Below are positions 10,245 through 18,864 of a stretch of 64,000 bases of DNA, one piece after another (the stretch's first letter is position 1; every line of letters begins with the position of its first letter). The position numbers and the translations under genes were made by a program. This DNA is from Caldibacillus debilis DSM 16016 (GTDB lineage Bacteria > Bacillota > Bacilli > Bacillales > Caldibacillaceae): the NCBI RefSeq assembly GCF_000383875.1, contig NZ_KB912913.1, forward strand, positions 62,001-126,000, written 5' to 3'. A model generated the notes under the pieces. It did not search any database, was not told the DNA's origin, and was given only the letters and a program-made list of their open reading frames with translations.

Positions 10245-11150
10245 ATGAAGATACCCTTTGAACAAATCGTATCCTTGGACCAGATCGGGAAGGGCGGCGG
10301 AAAAAGGACCAATGAGCTGTTTTTCCTGGCGCAAAAAGCCGATGTCAAACCGGCTGTTCAGGACGAAAAAAAGGTCCTCCTTCTTCTCATCGATATGCAA
10401 AACGATTTCATGGAAAACGGTGAACTGGCGGTCCCCAACTCCCACGGGGACGTTGTCAATACGCTGCGGTTTATCTACCGGAATTTCGAAAAAATTACCG
10501 ATATCGCCGTGTCTTTGGACACCCACCACGTCCATCAAATCTTCCATCCGTCCTGGTGGACGGACCGGAATGGCAATCATCCGGAGCCTTTCACCGTTAT
10601 AACGGCGCGGGATGTGGAAGAAGGAAAATGGCTGCCGGCATTCGAAAAAGAAATCAGCGTGGAATATGTGAAAAATCTGGAACGGTCCGGGAAAAAACAG
10701 CTCGTGATCTGGCCTTACCATTGCCTCGAAGGCACTTTCGGCTGCGCCCTCGAAGGGCAGCTGGCCAATATGGTGTATTTCCATTCCCTCTGCCGGGGAT
10801 CGGATGTGAAACGGATCGTCAAGGGGCAAAAACCGACGACGGAGATGTACGGCATCTTCAGAGCGGAATATGATCCGACGGGGGCAAGGAACGACGCCTT
10901 GCTGGAGGAACTGAGAAAATACGATCAAATCGTCGTCGCCGGGGAAGCGAAATCCCACTGCGTCCTGGAATCCCTTTGGCAGCTGGTCGAATACTTCGCC
11001 GAAAAGGAAGAGCCGGCTTCGAAGATTTATTGCCTGGAGGACTGCATGAGCCCGATTCTCGGCTTTGAAGAAGCGACGGAAGAGGCTTATCGGAGGCTTT
11101 CCCGCGATTACGGCGTCCACCTCGTCAATTCGGCGGAATGGTCCCTTTAA
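10245..11150 (+). CDS. Isochorismatase-superfamily hydrolase (nicotinamidase-like)
   Basis: The 301-residue cytoplasmic enzyme carries the elements of a cysteine-hydrolase catalytic triad: Asp in LLIDMQNDF, Lys in VKGQKPTTEM and Cys in GEAKSHCVLES. The metal-site region SLDTHHVHQIFHP corresponds to the DxH motif of nicotinamidases. It is longer than typical nicotinamidases (about 180-220 residues), with an N-terminal extension of about 45 residues, so the substrate may be another amide. The start is ATG 10245 behind GGAGG. Confidence 0.85.
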   Translation: MKIPFEQIVSLDQIGKGGGKRTNELFFLAQKADVKPAVQDEKKVLLLLIDMQNDFMENGELAVPNSHGDVVNTLRFIYRNFEKITDIAVSLDTHHVHQIFHPSWWTDRNGNHPEPFTVITARDVEEGKWLPAFEKEISVEYVKNLERSGKKQLVIWPYHCLEGTFGCALEGQLANMVYFHSLCRGSDVKRIVKGQKPTTEMYGIFRAEYDPTGARNDALLEELRKYDQIVVAGEAKSHCVLESLWQLVEYFAEKEEPASKIYCLEDCMSPILGFEEATEEAYRRLSRDYGVHLVNSAEWSL

Positions 11151-11209
11151 CGATCCGTGAACGCGCACCGAAATGGCCTGGGAGGCAGCCGCCGGGGAAA
11201 TTGGGATCC

Positions 11210-11245
11210 GTGGCCGATTCCTCCGGAAACCGGCCGCTTTTTTTT
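11210..11245 (+). terminator. Intrinsic terminator
   Basis: GTGGCCG (11210-11216) pairs with CGGCCGC (11231-11237), with one G-U pair, and a second inner stem TCC/GGA. Eight T follow. Confidence 0.75.
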
Positions 11246-11426
11246 GGGCGAAAGGGACCGGTAAATCCGCTTGAAGGGCCGGATTTTTCATCGCGCCGGG
11301 CACGTTCATCATTTTAGCGGCACGGAAGCGGCGAAAACCGCCCCGGTTTTCCAAAAAAATGAACGGTAACCGAATAAATCCTTTTTATGCCGTTCACAAT
11401 GGTAGTAAAAACCGGAGGTGGTTCCG

Positions 11427-11894
11427 ATGAAACATTTCGCTGCCCTGTTCGTCAAGTTTCTTTTCTATTCGGTGATCTTGCTCTTTGTCCTCGGGTTTAT
11501 GTACGAAATTTCGGCGGGAGACGTCGTGCTGATCAGCCTGATCCTGTCCGCCGGCCTTTACATCACGGGGGATCTCTATGTGTTGCCCCGCTTCGGCAAT
11601 CGGGCGGCGGCGCTCACCGATTTTCCCCTGGCTTTTTTAGGCATATGGACGCTCGGCAATTACGCCGGGGATTTCCCTCGCGGAATGGGTTCCGCAGGAT
11701 TGATTTCAGCGGTCATTCTCAGCATTTTTGAATTTTATTACCACTATTACCTGTTAAGAAATGTGATTCAGGAAAGGGACCGCAAGGGAGGAAAACCGAA
11801 ATTCCGCCTGCTTAAAAAACCGGTTTACCATGCGGAAATCGCCGAAGAACCGCTGCAGCGGAACAGGGAGGAGCACAACCGGCGGCCGACCTGA
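11427..11894 (+). CDS. YndM-like membrane protein (DUF2512)
   Basis: The 155-residue protein has four hydrophobic segments in the first 105 residues and a charged cytoplasmic tail (RDRKGGKPKFRLLKK and beyond). The order and the GDLYVLPRFGN loop match the Bacillus YndM/DUF2512 family of unknown function. The start is ATG 11427, five bases after GGAGGTGG. A GTG nine bases earlier is less well placed. It shares a bidirectional terminator with the next, convergent gene. Confidence 0.8.
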   Translation: MKHFAALFVKFLFYSVILLFVLGFMYEISAGDVVLISLILSAGLYITGDLYVLPRFGNRAAALTDFPLAFLGIWTLGNYAGDFPRGMGSAGLISAVILSIFEFYYHYYLLRNVIQERDRKGGKPKFRLLKKPVYHAEIAEEPLQRNREEHNRRPT

Positions 11895-11965
11895 ACTGAG
11901 GTGCCGCCGGATCATGCGGTTGCCGGATCAGCGGTGCCGTTCGTAGGGTGTCTTTGGAAAATCAG

Positions 11966-11998
11966 AAAAGGGAAGGGGCTTTGGGCCCCTTCCCTTTT
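11966..11998. terminator. Bidirectional intrinsic terminator
   Basis: AAAAGGGAAGGGG (11966-11978) pairs perfectly with CCCCTTCCCTTTT (11986-11998). The A and T runs at its ends serve both strands, between the convergent yndM-like and 72-residue genes. Confidence 0.88.
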
Positions 11999-12009
11999 CC
12001 TGTCGGCGG

Positions 12010-12228
12010 CTAAGCGGCAGGCATTTTTTTCATTTGCTTCGGAATTTTATTCACCAGATTTTTGAAAAAGGTCATGTTTCCCTTCCTCGTCATGCCGTAT
12101 ATGGCCAGTCCGCCCATGCCGATGCCGAGGATCGACCACCACATTCTTCCTCTTTTTCGTTTCCCCGGCATGTTCCGGTTGACGAGCTTCATCAGCGATT
12201 TTCGGTTCATTTTCCGGTTCATCCGCAA
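12010..12228 (-). CDS. Small basic membrane protein, possibly DUF3918-like
   Basis: The 72-residue protein has a very basic N-terminus, one membrane segment (about 30-46, WWSILGIGMGGLAIYGM) and a Met/Lys-rich C-terminus. It resembles small Bacillaceae proteins such as YrzQ (DUF3918), but I am not certain. The start is TTG 12226-12228, six bases after AAGGAGG; the in-frame ATG two codons later would be twelve bases away. Confidence 0.6.
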   Translation of the reverse strand: MRMNRKMNRKSLMKLVNRNMPGKRKRGRMWWSILGIGMGGLAIYGMTRKGNMTFFKNLVNKIPKQMKKMPAA

Positions 12229-12280
12229 AGGATCCCTCCTTAAGCAAAAGATTTTGCAGCTGCCGCACTTTTATTTTTTG

Positions 12281-12317
12281 TTTCGGATCGGAAAAATATC
12301 AGATGTATCATCCGAAA
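12281..12317. repeat. Short inverted repeat in a gene-free stretch
   Basis: TTTCGGAT (12281-12288) and ATCCGAAA (12310-12317) are exact complements. The rest of 12229-12528 is AT-rich and shows no gene. Confidence 0.4.
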
Positions 12318-12528
12318 AGAACTGCCAATGGTTTGGAAATCGGTGAACGCGAAGGAATTTGTCAAAAAAAGTACGCTTTTTTAGCGAAAATGATCATATT
12401 TTGCGCTTGCCGGGGAAATAAAAGATCGGGAAATTCCTTTTCTTTCCGTCTCCCTCCAATTGTTTACTGTCATAAACGGGAAACGATGCGCCAAAACTAA
12501 AAAAAATTTTGCAAAGGAGCCGTCCCGG

Positions 12529-13260
12529 ATGTTAACCGATGATCAGCTGAAGCAGTTTAAACGGATATTGACGGAAGAAAAGGAAAGGATGGTAAGGCAG
12601 CTGAAGCAGAACCGGCATTTTCAGCTGGAGGAAGGTTTTTACCACGAAGCGAGCGGCGAGCTTTCCAGCTACGACAACCATCCGGCCGATGCGGGGACGG
12701 AGTTGTTTGAAAGGGAAAAGGATATGTCCCTGAACGAACATGCGGAACAGGAATTGAAAAAAATCGGGGAGGCGCTGAAGGCCATCGACCGGGGAGATTA
12801 CGGCCGCTGCAAGGTTTGCCGCCGGCCCATTCCCCTTGAACGGCTGCAGGCGCTGCCGGCCACATTGTTTTGCAAAGAACACAGCCCCGAGCAACGGATT
12901 TCCAATCAACGCCCCCCGGAAGAACCCTATGTCGGGTTGTCCTTGAAAATCTCCAGGGACGGCGGGGAAGCCTTGCGGGAAGTGGCCAAATGGGGGACAT
13001 CGGACACACCTTCGGATTGGGCCGAAGGGCGGGAGGACGGCGGCTTTAAAAACCTTGACGAGGACCAGGAATATGTGGAAGCCTATGAAAACTTTATCGG
13101 GAATGACAGCAAAGGGAAAAAGCGGGCCGTGTACCCGAACCGGCGACACGAACAATACGAAATGGCCTTGGATGAGAACGGGATCATGACGGTTTTCGGG
13201 GATTTGCCCCCCGGGGAAAAGTCGCCCTATGACGAGGATGAAAAGGAAGGAAAAAAATAG
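12529..13260 (+). CDS. yteA: YteA-family sporulation protein with a DksA/TraR zinc finger
   Basis: The 243-residue protein starts with a coiled-coil region (about 1-80) followed by a C4-type zinc finger, CKVCRRPIPLERLQALP ending in FCKEH (about 103-125), as in DksA/TraR proteins. The C-terminal half (GEALREVAKWGTSDTPSD and the GNDS...YPNRRHEQYEM region) is characteristic of YteA-like sporulation proteins. The start is ATG 12529 behind AAAGGAG. Its mode of action is not established in the family. The stop codon lies inside a short direct repeat. Confidence 0.87.
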   Translation: MLTDDQLKQFKRILTEEKERMVRQLKQNRHFQLEEGFYHEASGELSSYDNHPADAGTELFEREKDMSLNEHAEQELKKIGEALKAIDRGDYGRCKVCRRPIPLERLQALPATLFCKEHSPEQRISNQRPPEEPYVGLSLKISRDGGEALREVAKWGTSDTPSDWAEGREDGGFKNLDEDQEYVEAYENFIGNDSKGKKRAVYPNRRHEQYEMALDENGIMTVFGDLPPGEKSPYDEDEKEGKK

Positions 13261-13322
13261 CGTTTCACTCGGGGCGGCGCTGAAGGCAATAGGATAAAAA
13301 GGAAGGAAAAAATAGCGTTCAC
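13236..13322 (+). repeat. Direct repeat spanning the yteA stop codon
   Basis: Two copies of about 31-33 bases (13236-13268 and 13292-13322) differ at three positions. The first contains the yteA stop codon. This looks like a short tandem duplication of the gene end. Confidence 0.7.
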
Positions 13323-13324
13323 GG

Positions 13325-13353
13325 GAACCCTTGCCGGCTGGGGTTCTTTTTTT
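13325..13353 (+). terminator. Intrinsic terminator of yteA
   Basis: GAACCC (13325-13330) pairs with GGGTTC (13341-13346) and seven T follow. Confidence 0.8.
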
Positions 13354-13503
13354 GGCTGTAAAAAGCTTTCCTCCCCTTCCCCAAATCCATTATGATAAGG
13401 ATATGGGAAATCGGCTGCGGCTTTATGTGCGATCGCCGGCCTTTTCTCCGGCAATCCCGTTTGTCCGTTCCGGAGATTTTGTGTCCGAAGGGTGGGGATG
13501 AAC

Positions 13504-14148
13504 ATGAAATGGGAACAAATTCAGGAGAAGATGGCGAACCGGAAGCCGGATATGGCCGGCAAACGGGAATGGCGGGTGTACGGGATTCTGGTTCCTCTTT
13601 TGGAAAGGGACGGGGAGATCCATCTGCTTTTCGAAGTCCGCTCCGGAAAATTGAGAACCCAGCCGGGGGACATCTGTTTTCCCGGCGGCAGGATGGAAAA
13701 AGGGGATCCCGATCCGAAAGGGGCCGCGGTCCGGGAAGCTTGTGAAGAGCTGGGGATTTCCGAAACAGCGATCGGGGACGTGTACCCCCTCGATTACATC
13801 GTGCAGCCGCTGGAAGGAAGGATCATCTACCCTTTTGCCGGAAATCTCCGCGGTACTCCGGCCTTCCGGCCGAATGAGGAAGAGGTGGAAGAAATTTTTA
13901 CCGTTCCCCTTTCCTGTTTGCGGAAGGCGGAACCGGAAGTGCATACGGTTTCCTTTCGGCCTATCCCGGAAGAAGATTTTCCCTTCGACCGCATTCCCGG
14001 CGGAAAAAATTATCCCTTCCGGGAAAGGAAGGTCAAAGAATTTTTTTATTATTACAAGGATTATTGCATATGGGGATTAACCGCCTACATCCTTCATCAG
14101 TTCCTGCAGGCCTTGGGAGAGGATCCGGTGGAAGGAACCGGCGGGTGA
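13504..14148 (+). CDS. Nudix hydrolase, probably CoA pyrophosphatase type
   Basis: The 214-residue Nudix enzyme has the box core VREACEELGIS preceded by the QPGDICFPGGRME segment, which is the extended motif of CoA- and acyl-CoA-cleaving members (NudL/YeaB). The substrate is inferred from that segment only. The chosen ATG has GGGTGGGG six bases upstream; GTG 13492 and ATG 13498 are in frame. The RNase H gene follows after 16 bases, so they are likely cotranscribed. Confidence 0.87.
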   Translation: MKWEQIQEKMANRKPDMAGKREWRVYGILVPLLERDGEIHLLFEVRSGKLRTQPGDICFPGGRMEKGDPDPKGAAVREACEELGISETAIGDVYPLDYIVQPLEGRIIYPFAGNLRGTPAFRPNEEEVEEIFTVPLSCLRKAEPEVHTVSFRPIPEEDFPFDRIPGGKNYPFRERKVKEFFYYYKDYCIWGLTAYILHQFLQALGEDPVEGTGG

Positions 14149-14164
14149 TTAGGGGGGGAACGGT

Positions 14165-14791
14165 TTGGGCGAAAAATATTACGTGGTTTGGCACGGTAAA
14201 AAGAAAGGCGTATTTTCCAATTGGAAGGAATGCGAAGCGCAGGTGAAAGGCGTGCCGGGGGCCAAATACAAGTCCTTCCCGAGCAAAGAAGAGGCGGAAG
14301 CGGCCTTCCGCCGCGGCTGGGAGGCTTATCTCGGGGAAGGCGCCGGAAAAAGGGAAACGGAAGGGAAAAACCTGCCCTCCCATGCGGACAGGATCGAAGA
14401 GAGCATCACCGTCGACGCATCCTGTACGGGAAATCCCGGACCGATGGAATACCGGGGCGTCTATACGAAGACCGGTCAAATCCTGTTCCATTATGGCCCG
14501 GTTTTCGGGACGAACAATATCGGCGAATTTTTGGCCATCGTCCACGCCTTAAGCTACCTGAAGAAAAACAACCTGGCCTATCCGGTCTATTCCGATTCGG
14601 AAAACGCCATTTTATGGGTGAAAAGGAAAAAGGCGAACCCGTCTTTGCCGAAAACGAAGGAAACGGAAAAGATTTGGGATTTGATTCACCGGGCGGAAAA
14701 ATGGCTGAGGGAAAACGACTGGGAAAACGAAATCCTCAAGTGGCGGACGGAGGAATGGGGGGAAAACATCGCCGATTTCGGCAGAAAATGA
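14165..14791 (+). CDS. Ribonuclease H family protein with N-terminal viroplasmin-like domain
   Basis: The 208-residue protein opens with the small RNA:DNA hybrid-binding domain seen in eukaryotic RNase H1 and viroplasmin (KYYVVWHGKKKGVFSNW, about 3-50). An RNase H fold follows. Candidate metal ligands are Asp in TVDASCTGNPG, Glu in NIGEFLAIVHAL, Asp in YSDSENA and the C-terminal Asp in IADFGRK, so the active site looks complete. It should cleave the RNA strand of hybrids. The start is TTG with a G-rich ribosome-binding site. Confidence 0.88.
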   Translation: MGEKYYVVWHGKKKGVFSNWKECEAQVKGVPGAKYKSFPSKEEAEAAFRRGWEAYLGEGAGKRETEGKNLPSHADRIEESITVDASCTGNPGPMEYRGVYTKTGQILFHYGPVFGTNNIGEFLAIVHALSYLKKNNLAYPVYSDSENAILWVKRKKANPSLPKTKETEKIWDLIHRAEKWLRENDWENEILKWRTEEWGENIADFGRK

Positions 14792-15180
14792 ATGCGGAGC
14801 GGCGTTTCCTCTTTCCGGCGGCGCTCGACCGGCAGATGCCGCAGGGCTTGTCATCCTTCGGACCGGAATCCGGCCGCAGGCGGGATCGGGGTCCTTTCGG
14901 GGCGGATCATCCGGCCGGAAGCCCCGGATGGCGCTTGAAAAGCGAAGGGACGGAGAAGCCATGCGGACAAGGGGGCAACGCAGCCGTTTCAGCGGCCTTT
15001 TTTGGCGCTTGCCGGCGTTGCCTTCTCCTGCCCTGAATCCGGCCGCCGCTTTTTCCCCGAAGGGGTTGTTCGGGGAGGAAGGGAGAAAAACTTTTTTTCA
15101 AAGGAGGACGGGGCGCCGAAAGAGGGAAAAAAGAATTTGTGGGACGGCCCCGGTGCCAAACCTGCGGGATGCCCGTTTTT
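14792..15180. other. Gene-free stretch before the mot terminator region
   Basis: About 390 bases without a convincing gene. A short frame near 15139-15180 reads RCQTCGMPVF, reminiscent of a zinc ribbon, but it runs straight into the terminator hairpin and is probably chance. Confidence 0.5.
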
Positions 15181-15181
15181 C

Positions 15182-15209
15182 GGCGGCGGAAGAAAGGGCC
15201 GCCTTTTTT
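15182..15209 (+). terminator. Plus-strand terminator hairpin
   Basis: GGCGGC (15182-15187) pairs with GCCGCC (15198-15203) and six T follow on the plus strand. It can stop read-through from the RNase H side into motB. On the minus strand there is no T run. Confidence 0.7.
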
Positions 15210-15213
15210 GTTT

Positions 15214-15951
15214 TTAATCGGGCGAAATCAGCACTTCCACCCGGCGGTTTTTCTGCCTTCCTTCTTCCGTGGCGTTGGAAGCGATCGGCTGGTATTCCCC
15301 GTAACCTTTGGCGCTGAACATCTTTGGGTCCAATTTTTTGTTTTCCAGGATGATTTTCATGAAGTTTACCGCCCGCATGACGCTCAGTTCCCAATTGGAG
15401 GCGAATTGGGAATTATGGATGGGGACGTTGTCCGTATGGCCGCTGATCACGACCTGCCGGGGAGGGTCGCTGACGAGAAGTTCACTGATTTCCTTGGCGA
15501 TGGGGATATCTTCCTTTCTCACCGTGGCGCTTCCGGAATCAAAAAGGACGCTGTCGTTGATCCGGATCAACAGGCCTTCATCCGACAAGGAAGTTTGCAA
15601 TTGGTTTTCCAGATGCCTCCGCTGGATGAACGCCTCCGTTTTTTCCTGGATCTCCTGCAATTTCTTCAGCTTTTCCGGATCCATCCCCAGTTCTTCCAAA
15701 TTGATCGGCGTCTGCTTATTGCCGACTTGCGTGTTCCTTTCGGGAGCGGAGAAATCCAAAATGCCCGTGCCCCCATGGAAAATGTCTCCGAAAATTTTCG
15801 AAACGGCGTTGAATCTTTGCGCGTCGATCGCGGTCATGGAAAACAAGACGATAAACAGGGCCAACAGAAGAGTCAAAATATCCGAATAAGGGATGAGCCA
15901 TGATTCGTTGATTTTTTCCATATCTTCCTGGTGTTTTTCGCGTTTAGCCAT
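15214..15951 (-). CDS. motB: Flagellar stator protein MotB
   Basis: MotB anchors the stator to peptidoglycan and, with MotA, forms the proton channel of the flagellar motor. The 245 residues contain one N-terminal membrane helix with the channel aspartate in PYSDILTLLLALFIVLFS. A linker follows, then an OmpA-like peptidoglycan-binding domain (about 120-240, GHTDNVPIHN and NRRVEVLI). Its ATG overlaps the end of motA by eight bases, so translation is coupled. Confidence 0.95.
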   Translation of the reverse strand: MAKREKHQEDMEKINESWLIPYSDILTLLLALFIVLFSMTAIDAQRFNAVSKIFGDIFHGGTGILDFSAPERNTQVGNKQTPINLEELGMDPEKLKKLQEIQEKTEAFIQRRHLENQLQTSLSDEGLLIRINDSVLFDSGSATVRKEDIPIAKEISELLVSDPPRQVVISGHTDNVPIHNSQFASNWELSVMRAVNFMKIILENKKLDPKMFSAKGYGEYQPIASNATEEGRQKNRRVEVLISPD

Positions 15952-16738
15952 TTCGCCATTCCCTGCTTTCCCTTAAATATTCTTTCCGTTCATTGGCCGG
16001 AAGGAAAGAGGAAAGTTTTTGCTCGATGACCGACGGAACCTCCCCTTCGATGATGGAAAGGATCCCTTCGATCATAATATACTTGGTTCTGACTTCCAGT
16101 TTTGACTTTTGTTTCAATTTATTGGCAAAGGGGTGCCACAAAACATAACCGGTAAAGATCCCCAACAGGGTGGCGACGAACGCGGCGCTGATCGCATGGC
16201 CCAAAGCGGTCGTATCTTCGATGTTGGACAAGGCCGCAATCAGTCCGACGACGGCTCCCAAAACCCCCAAGGTGGGCGCGTAGGTGCCCGCCTGGGCGAA
16301 GATCTGGGCGCCCGCCTGATGCCGTTCTTGCATCGCTTCGATTTCTTCCATCAACACATCGCGGATATATTCCGGGCTCTTGCCGTCGACGGCCAGCATC
16401 AGCCCGTTCTTGAGAAAGGGATCTTCAATTTCCTCGATCTTCGATTCCAACACCAAAATTCCTTCTTTTCTTGCGATTTGCGACCACTCGGTAAACATGC
16501 GGATCAGGTCGGTGGTTTTCATGAGCTGCTGCTCTTTAAAAATGATCCCGAACAGTTTCGGAATTCGTTTGATTTCACTGGAAGGAAAGGCGACGGTGAC
16601 GGAAGCGATCGTCCCGAAAATGATGATCAGGATGGCGGCGGGATTCAACAAGATTTCCGGTTCGACCCCTTTTAAGAACATGCCGTATCCGACGGCGATG
16701 ATCCCGATGATGATTCCGATGATCGTCGTTCTGTCCAT
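15944..16738 (-). CDS. motA: Flagellar stator protein MotA
   Basis: MotA is the four-helix membrane subunit of the flagellar stator. The 264 residues show two N-terminal helices, a large cytoplasmic loop with conserved charges, and two C-terminal helices including the proline-containing GTYAPTLGVLGAVVGLI stretch. The start is ATG 16738 behind an AGGTG ribosome-binding site; an upstream in-frame GTG at 16747 is less likely. A sigma-D-type promoter lies 63 bases upstream. Confidence 0.95.
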   Translation of the reverse strand: MDRTTIIGIIIGIIAVGYGMFLKGVEPEILLNPAAILIIIFGTIASVTVAFPSSEIKRIPKLFGIIFKEQQLMKTTDLIRMFTEWSQIARKEGILVLESKIEEIEDPFLKNGLMLAVDGKSPEYIRDVLMEEIEAMQERHQAGAQIFAQAGTYAPTLGVLGAVVGLIAALSNIEDTTALGHAISAAFVATLLGIFTGYVLWHPFANKLKQKSKLEVRTKYIMIEGILSIIEGEVPSVIEQKLSSFLPANERKEYLRESREWRNG

Positions 16739-16800
16739 ACTGTTCACCTAGCTTATTCATTTTATTTTTTGATGCAATGGTGTTAAGATATCTAATCCTT

Positions 16801-16827
16801 ATTTCGACAAAATTTTTCATTTCTTTA
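16801..16827 (-). promoter_or_regulatory. Sigma-D-type promoter of motAB
   Basis: On the minus strand TAAA (16824-16827) and GTCGAAAT (16801-16808) are 15 bases apart. The consensus is TAAA-N15-GCCGATAT, so the -10 matches six of eight positions. Confidence 0.75.
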
Positions 16828-16906
16828 GCGGTAAAATTTTTGCATCGGCACGACCCCTTTCGGGAGCGCCCTTTTGCTGTGGAATCGGCCCCCGTCCCTT
16901 CCCGGG

Positions 16907-17767
16907 CTACACGTATTTTTCCAATACCCGTTTGACCGAAGGGACGTAGGAAGAGCCGAACAGGTTGACGTGGACGAGCAAATAAAAAAGCTGGTACAGC
17001 CCTTTCCGGTCTTGGTATCCGTCCGACAGGGGAAGGATTTCCTGATAGGAGGAATAAAAAGATGGGGGAAAGCCGCCGAACAATTCGGTAAAGGCGATTT
17101 CGAATTCGGAATGGCCGTAAAAAACGGCGGGGTCGATCAAATAAGGTTCCCCGTTCTTCCCGCCGATCCAGTTCCCTCCCCAGAGATCCCCGTGCAGCAG
17201 GGAAGGCGTGCATCGGCCGGGAAGGTAGCGGTCGAGGTTCTCCAGCAAAACATCGAGCTTTTTCCGCAAGTCCCCCGGCAGCAATCCCTTTTTTTCGGCC
17301 ATCCGGATTTGCGGAAGCAGCCGGCATTCCCGGTAATATTCGATCCAGGAGGCGAAGCGGCCGTTCTTTTGCGGCAGGATCCCGATGTAATTGTCCTCGG
17401 GAAATCCGAAAAATTCCTGCGGAATGCGATGCAGATTCGCCAACTGGCGGCCGAGCTTTTCCCCGAGGCGATCCGATTTTTTTCCTTCGATCCATTCGAG
17501 GAGAATATAACCGTAATCCTTTCCGTCCTTATAACCGTAAACTTTGGGCACGTGGACGGCGCCGGATTCCCGCAGCGCTTCAAGCCCCGTCCTTTCGCAG
17601 GCGAAAAAACGCCCGGGGCAGTTTTTCCGGAATTTTAAAAAATACTCCCCTTGTTCCGTCCGCAAGTAGAAGGCCTCGTTGATATCCCCGCCGTGAACCC
17701 TTCTCCAATTTTTCAGCTTCGTTTCATCCCCGATGGTTTTCAAGGCGTCGTAAAAAATGGTTTCCAT
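16907..17767 (-). CDS. Fructosamine-3-kinase family protein
   Basis: The 286-residue protein has a protein-kinase-like fold of the fructosamine/ketosamine kinase family. Visible are the nucleotide-binding Lys in GEYFLKFRKN, the catalytic-loop sequence SLLHGDLWGGNW and the metal-binding LIDPAVFYGHSEFEIAF. Such enzymes phosphorylate sugars attached to amines and so help repair glycation, but the substrate here is unproven. The start is ATG 17765-17767 with GGGAGAGGG upstream; an open frame continues further upstream but reads as noise. Confidence 0.88.
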   Translation of the reverse strand: METIFYDALKTIGDETKLKNWRRVHGGDINEAFYLRTEQGEYFLKFRKNCPGRFFACERTGLEALRESGAVHVPKVYGYKDGKDYGYILLEWIEGKKSDRLGEKLGRQLANLHRIPQEFFGFPEDNYIGILPQKNGRFASWIEYYRECRLLPQIRMAEKKGLLPGDLRKKLDVLLENLDRYLPGRCTPSLLHGDLWGGNWIGGKNGEPYLIDPAVFYGHSEFEIAFTELFGGFPPSFYSSYQEILPLSDGYQDRKGLYQLFYLLVHVNLFGSSYVPSVKRVLEKYV

Positions 17768-18155
17768 TTCCCTCTCCCTCTCTTGCAAGCGGATTTTTTC
17801 ATTTTTAACTCTACCAAATTTCTCTTTTTCCAGAAATGAAAAACCTTTAAAAACTGCCGGAGGCGGGAAGGCGCGGCTTGCCGCGGCAGGAATCGAAATT
17901 TGGGAAGGACAATGACGAAGGGGCGGGCGATCGCAAGCCGAAGGGGCGGAGCGTTTTGAAAGGGAGAGAAGAGGGGCGGGGAAAAAAGAAGGAGGTCCGG
18001 GAACACCCGGCCGATGGCCGCGGCGCCCTGCTCCTCCGAAGGGATAGAGAGGGACGGGGGACGTGCGCGGGTTTTTTCGGCCAGAAACTGCCGATTCGCC
18101 GGGCCTTCCGGAAAGCGCGCGAGGGCATGGGAAAACGGCGCCCTTTTCAGAAAAT

Positions 18156-18187
18156 GAAAAAACCTGAGCCGCACTTGCGGACTCAGG
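18156..18187 (-). terminator. Intrinsic terminator of the hsp20 gene
   Basis: On the minus strand CCTGAG and CTCAGG close a hairpin with inner CCGC/GCGG pairs (18163-18187), and seven T follow (18156-18162). The remaining gap 17768-18155 holds no recognisable gene. Confidence 0.8.
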
Positions 18188-18237
18188 CCGGAAGATGGGC
18201 CGCCTTTTTGCCTTGAAAAAGATGCGCAAAACGGGGC

Positions 18238-18327
18238 CGGGTTTTACTGGAATTCGATGTCGATCATATCAAAGTTTTACGGATCCGGAAGCCGATTTTG
18301 CCGGGTTTTACCGGAATTCAATGTCGA
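18238..18327 (-). repeat. Duplicated 3' end of hsp20
   Basis: A 27-base stretch at 18301-18327, covering the hsp20 codons IDIEFR and stop, recurs at 18238-18264 with three differences, where it reads IDIEFQ and stop. The copy lies 63 bases downstream of the original end and has no open frame before it, so it is a remnant. Confidence 0.7.
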
Positions 18328-18745
18328 TCCCTTGATTGCCGGTTCCTTTCAATTTCGGCATGCGGATTTCCAAAATGCCGTTCCGGTAGGTGGCTTTCGC
18401 CCCATCCGCCGATACGGGCGCCGGCAGCAATACCGACCGATGGAAGCTTCCGGATATCCTTTCCCTCCGGTGGTATTTTTCATCGCGCAGTTCCGCGGAC
18501 TGTTCGATTTTTCCGCTGATCACAAGGGTTTGGTCGTGAATTTCGATCTTCACGTCGTCCTTTTTCTTCAACCCGGGAAGATCGCATGTGGCGATCAATT
18601 CCTCCTCCGTCTCCCGGATGTCGACCCGGATCTGTTGAAACGGATGGTCATAGGGGAAGATGGAGGGAAAATCGGCAAAAAAACGGCTTAAATTTTTGGT
18701 CAGGGACGAAAAATCCCGGAACGGATCGTAAGGAATCATGGACAT
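18308..18745 (-). CDS. Hsp20/alpha-crystallin small heat-shock protein
   Basis: This 145-residue chaperone holds unfolding proteins in a refoldable state. The N-terminal arm (MIPYDPFRDFSSL) is followed by the alpha-crystallin domain (about 45-130). The conserved A-x-x-x-n-G-I-L signature appears as ATYRNGILEIRMPK. The IxI-type C-terminal tail is represented by IDIEF. The start is ATG 18745 with AGGAGG upstream at a slightly long spacing. No CIRCE element was seen. The metal-efflux operon diverges from it. Confidence 0.92.
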   Translation of the reverse strand: MSMIPYDPFRDFSSLTKNLSRFFADFPSIFPYDHPFQQIRVDIRETEEELIATCDLPGLKKKDDVKIEIHDQTLVISGKIEQSAELRDEKYHRRERISGSFHRSVLLPAPVSADGAKATYRNGILEIRMPKLKGTGNQGIDIEFR

Positions 18746-18864
18746 GGCAGAATCAACCTCCTGAAAATAGCTTGGAACGTACGGGGAAAAATTATTCTCC
18801 CATATTTTATGGAAATCGCGGGAAAAAGAAAGGGATAAGAACCTACCGGGCGGTCCGAAAAAGA

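Noticed and set aside
15139-15215. Zinc-ribbon-like CQTCGMP frame
   Set aside because: It continues directly into the terminator hairpin and has no independent support.
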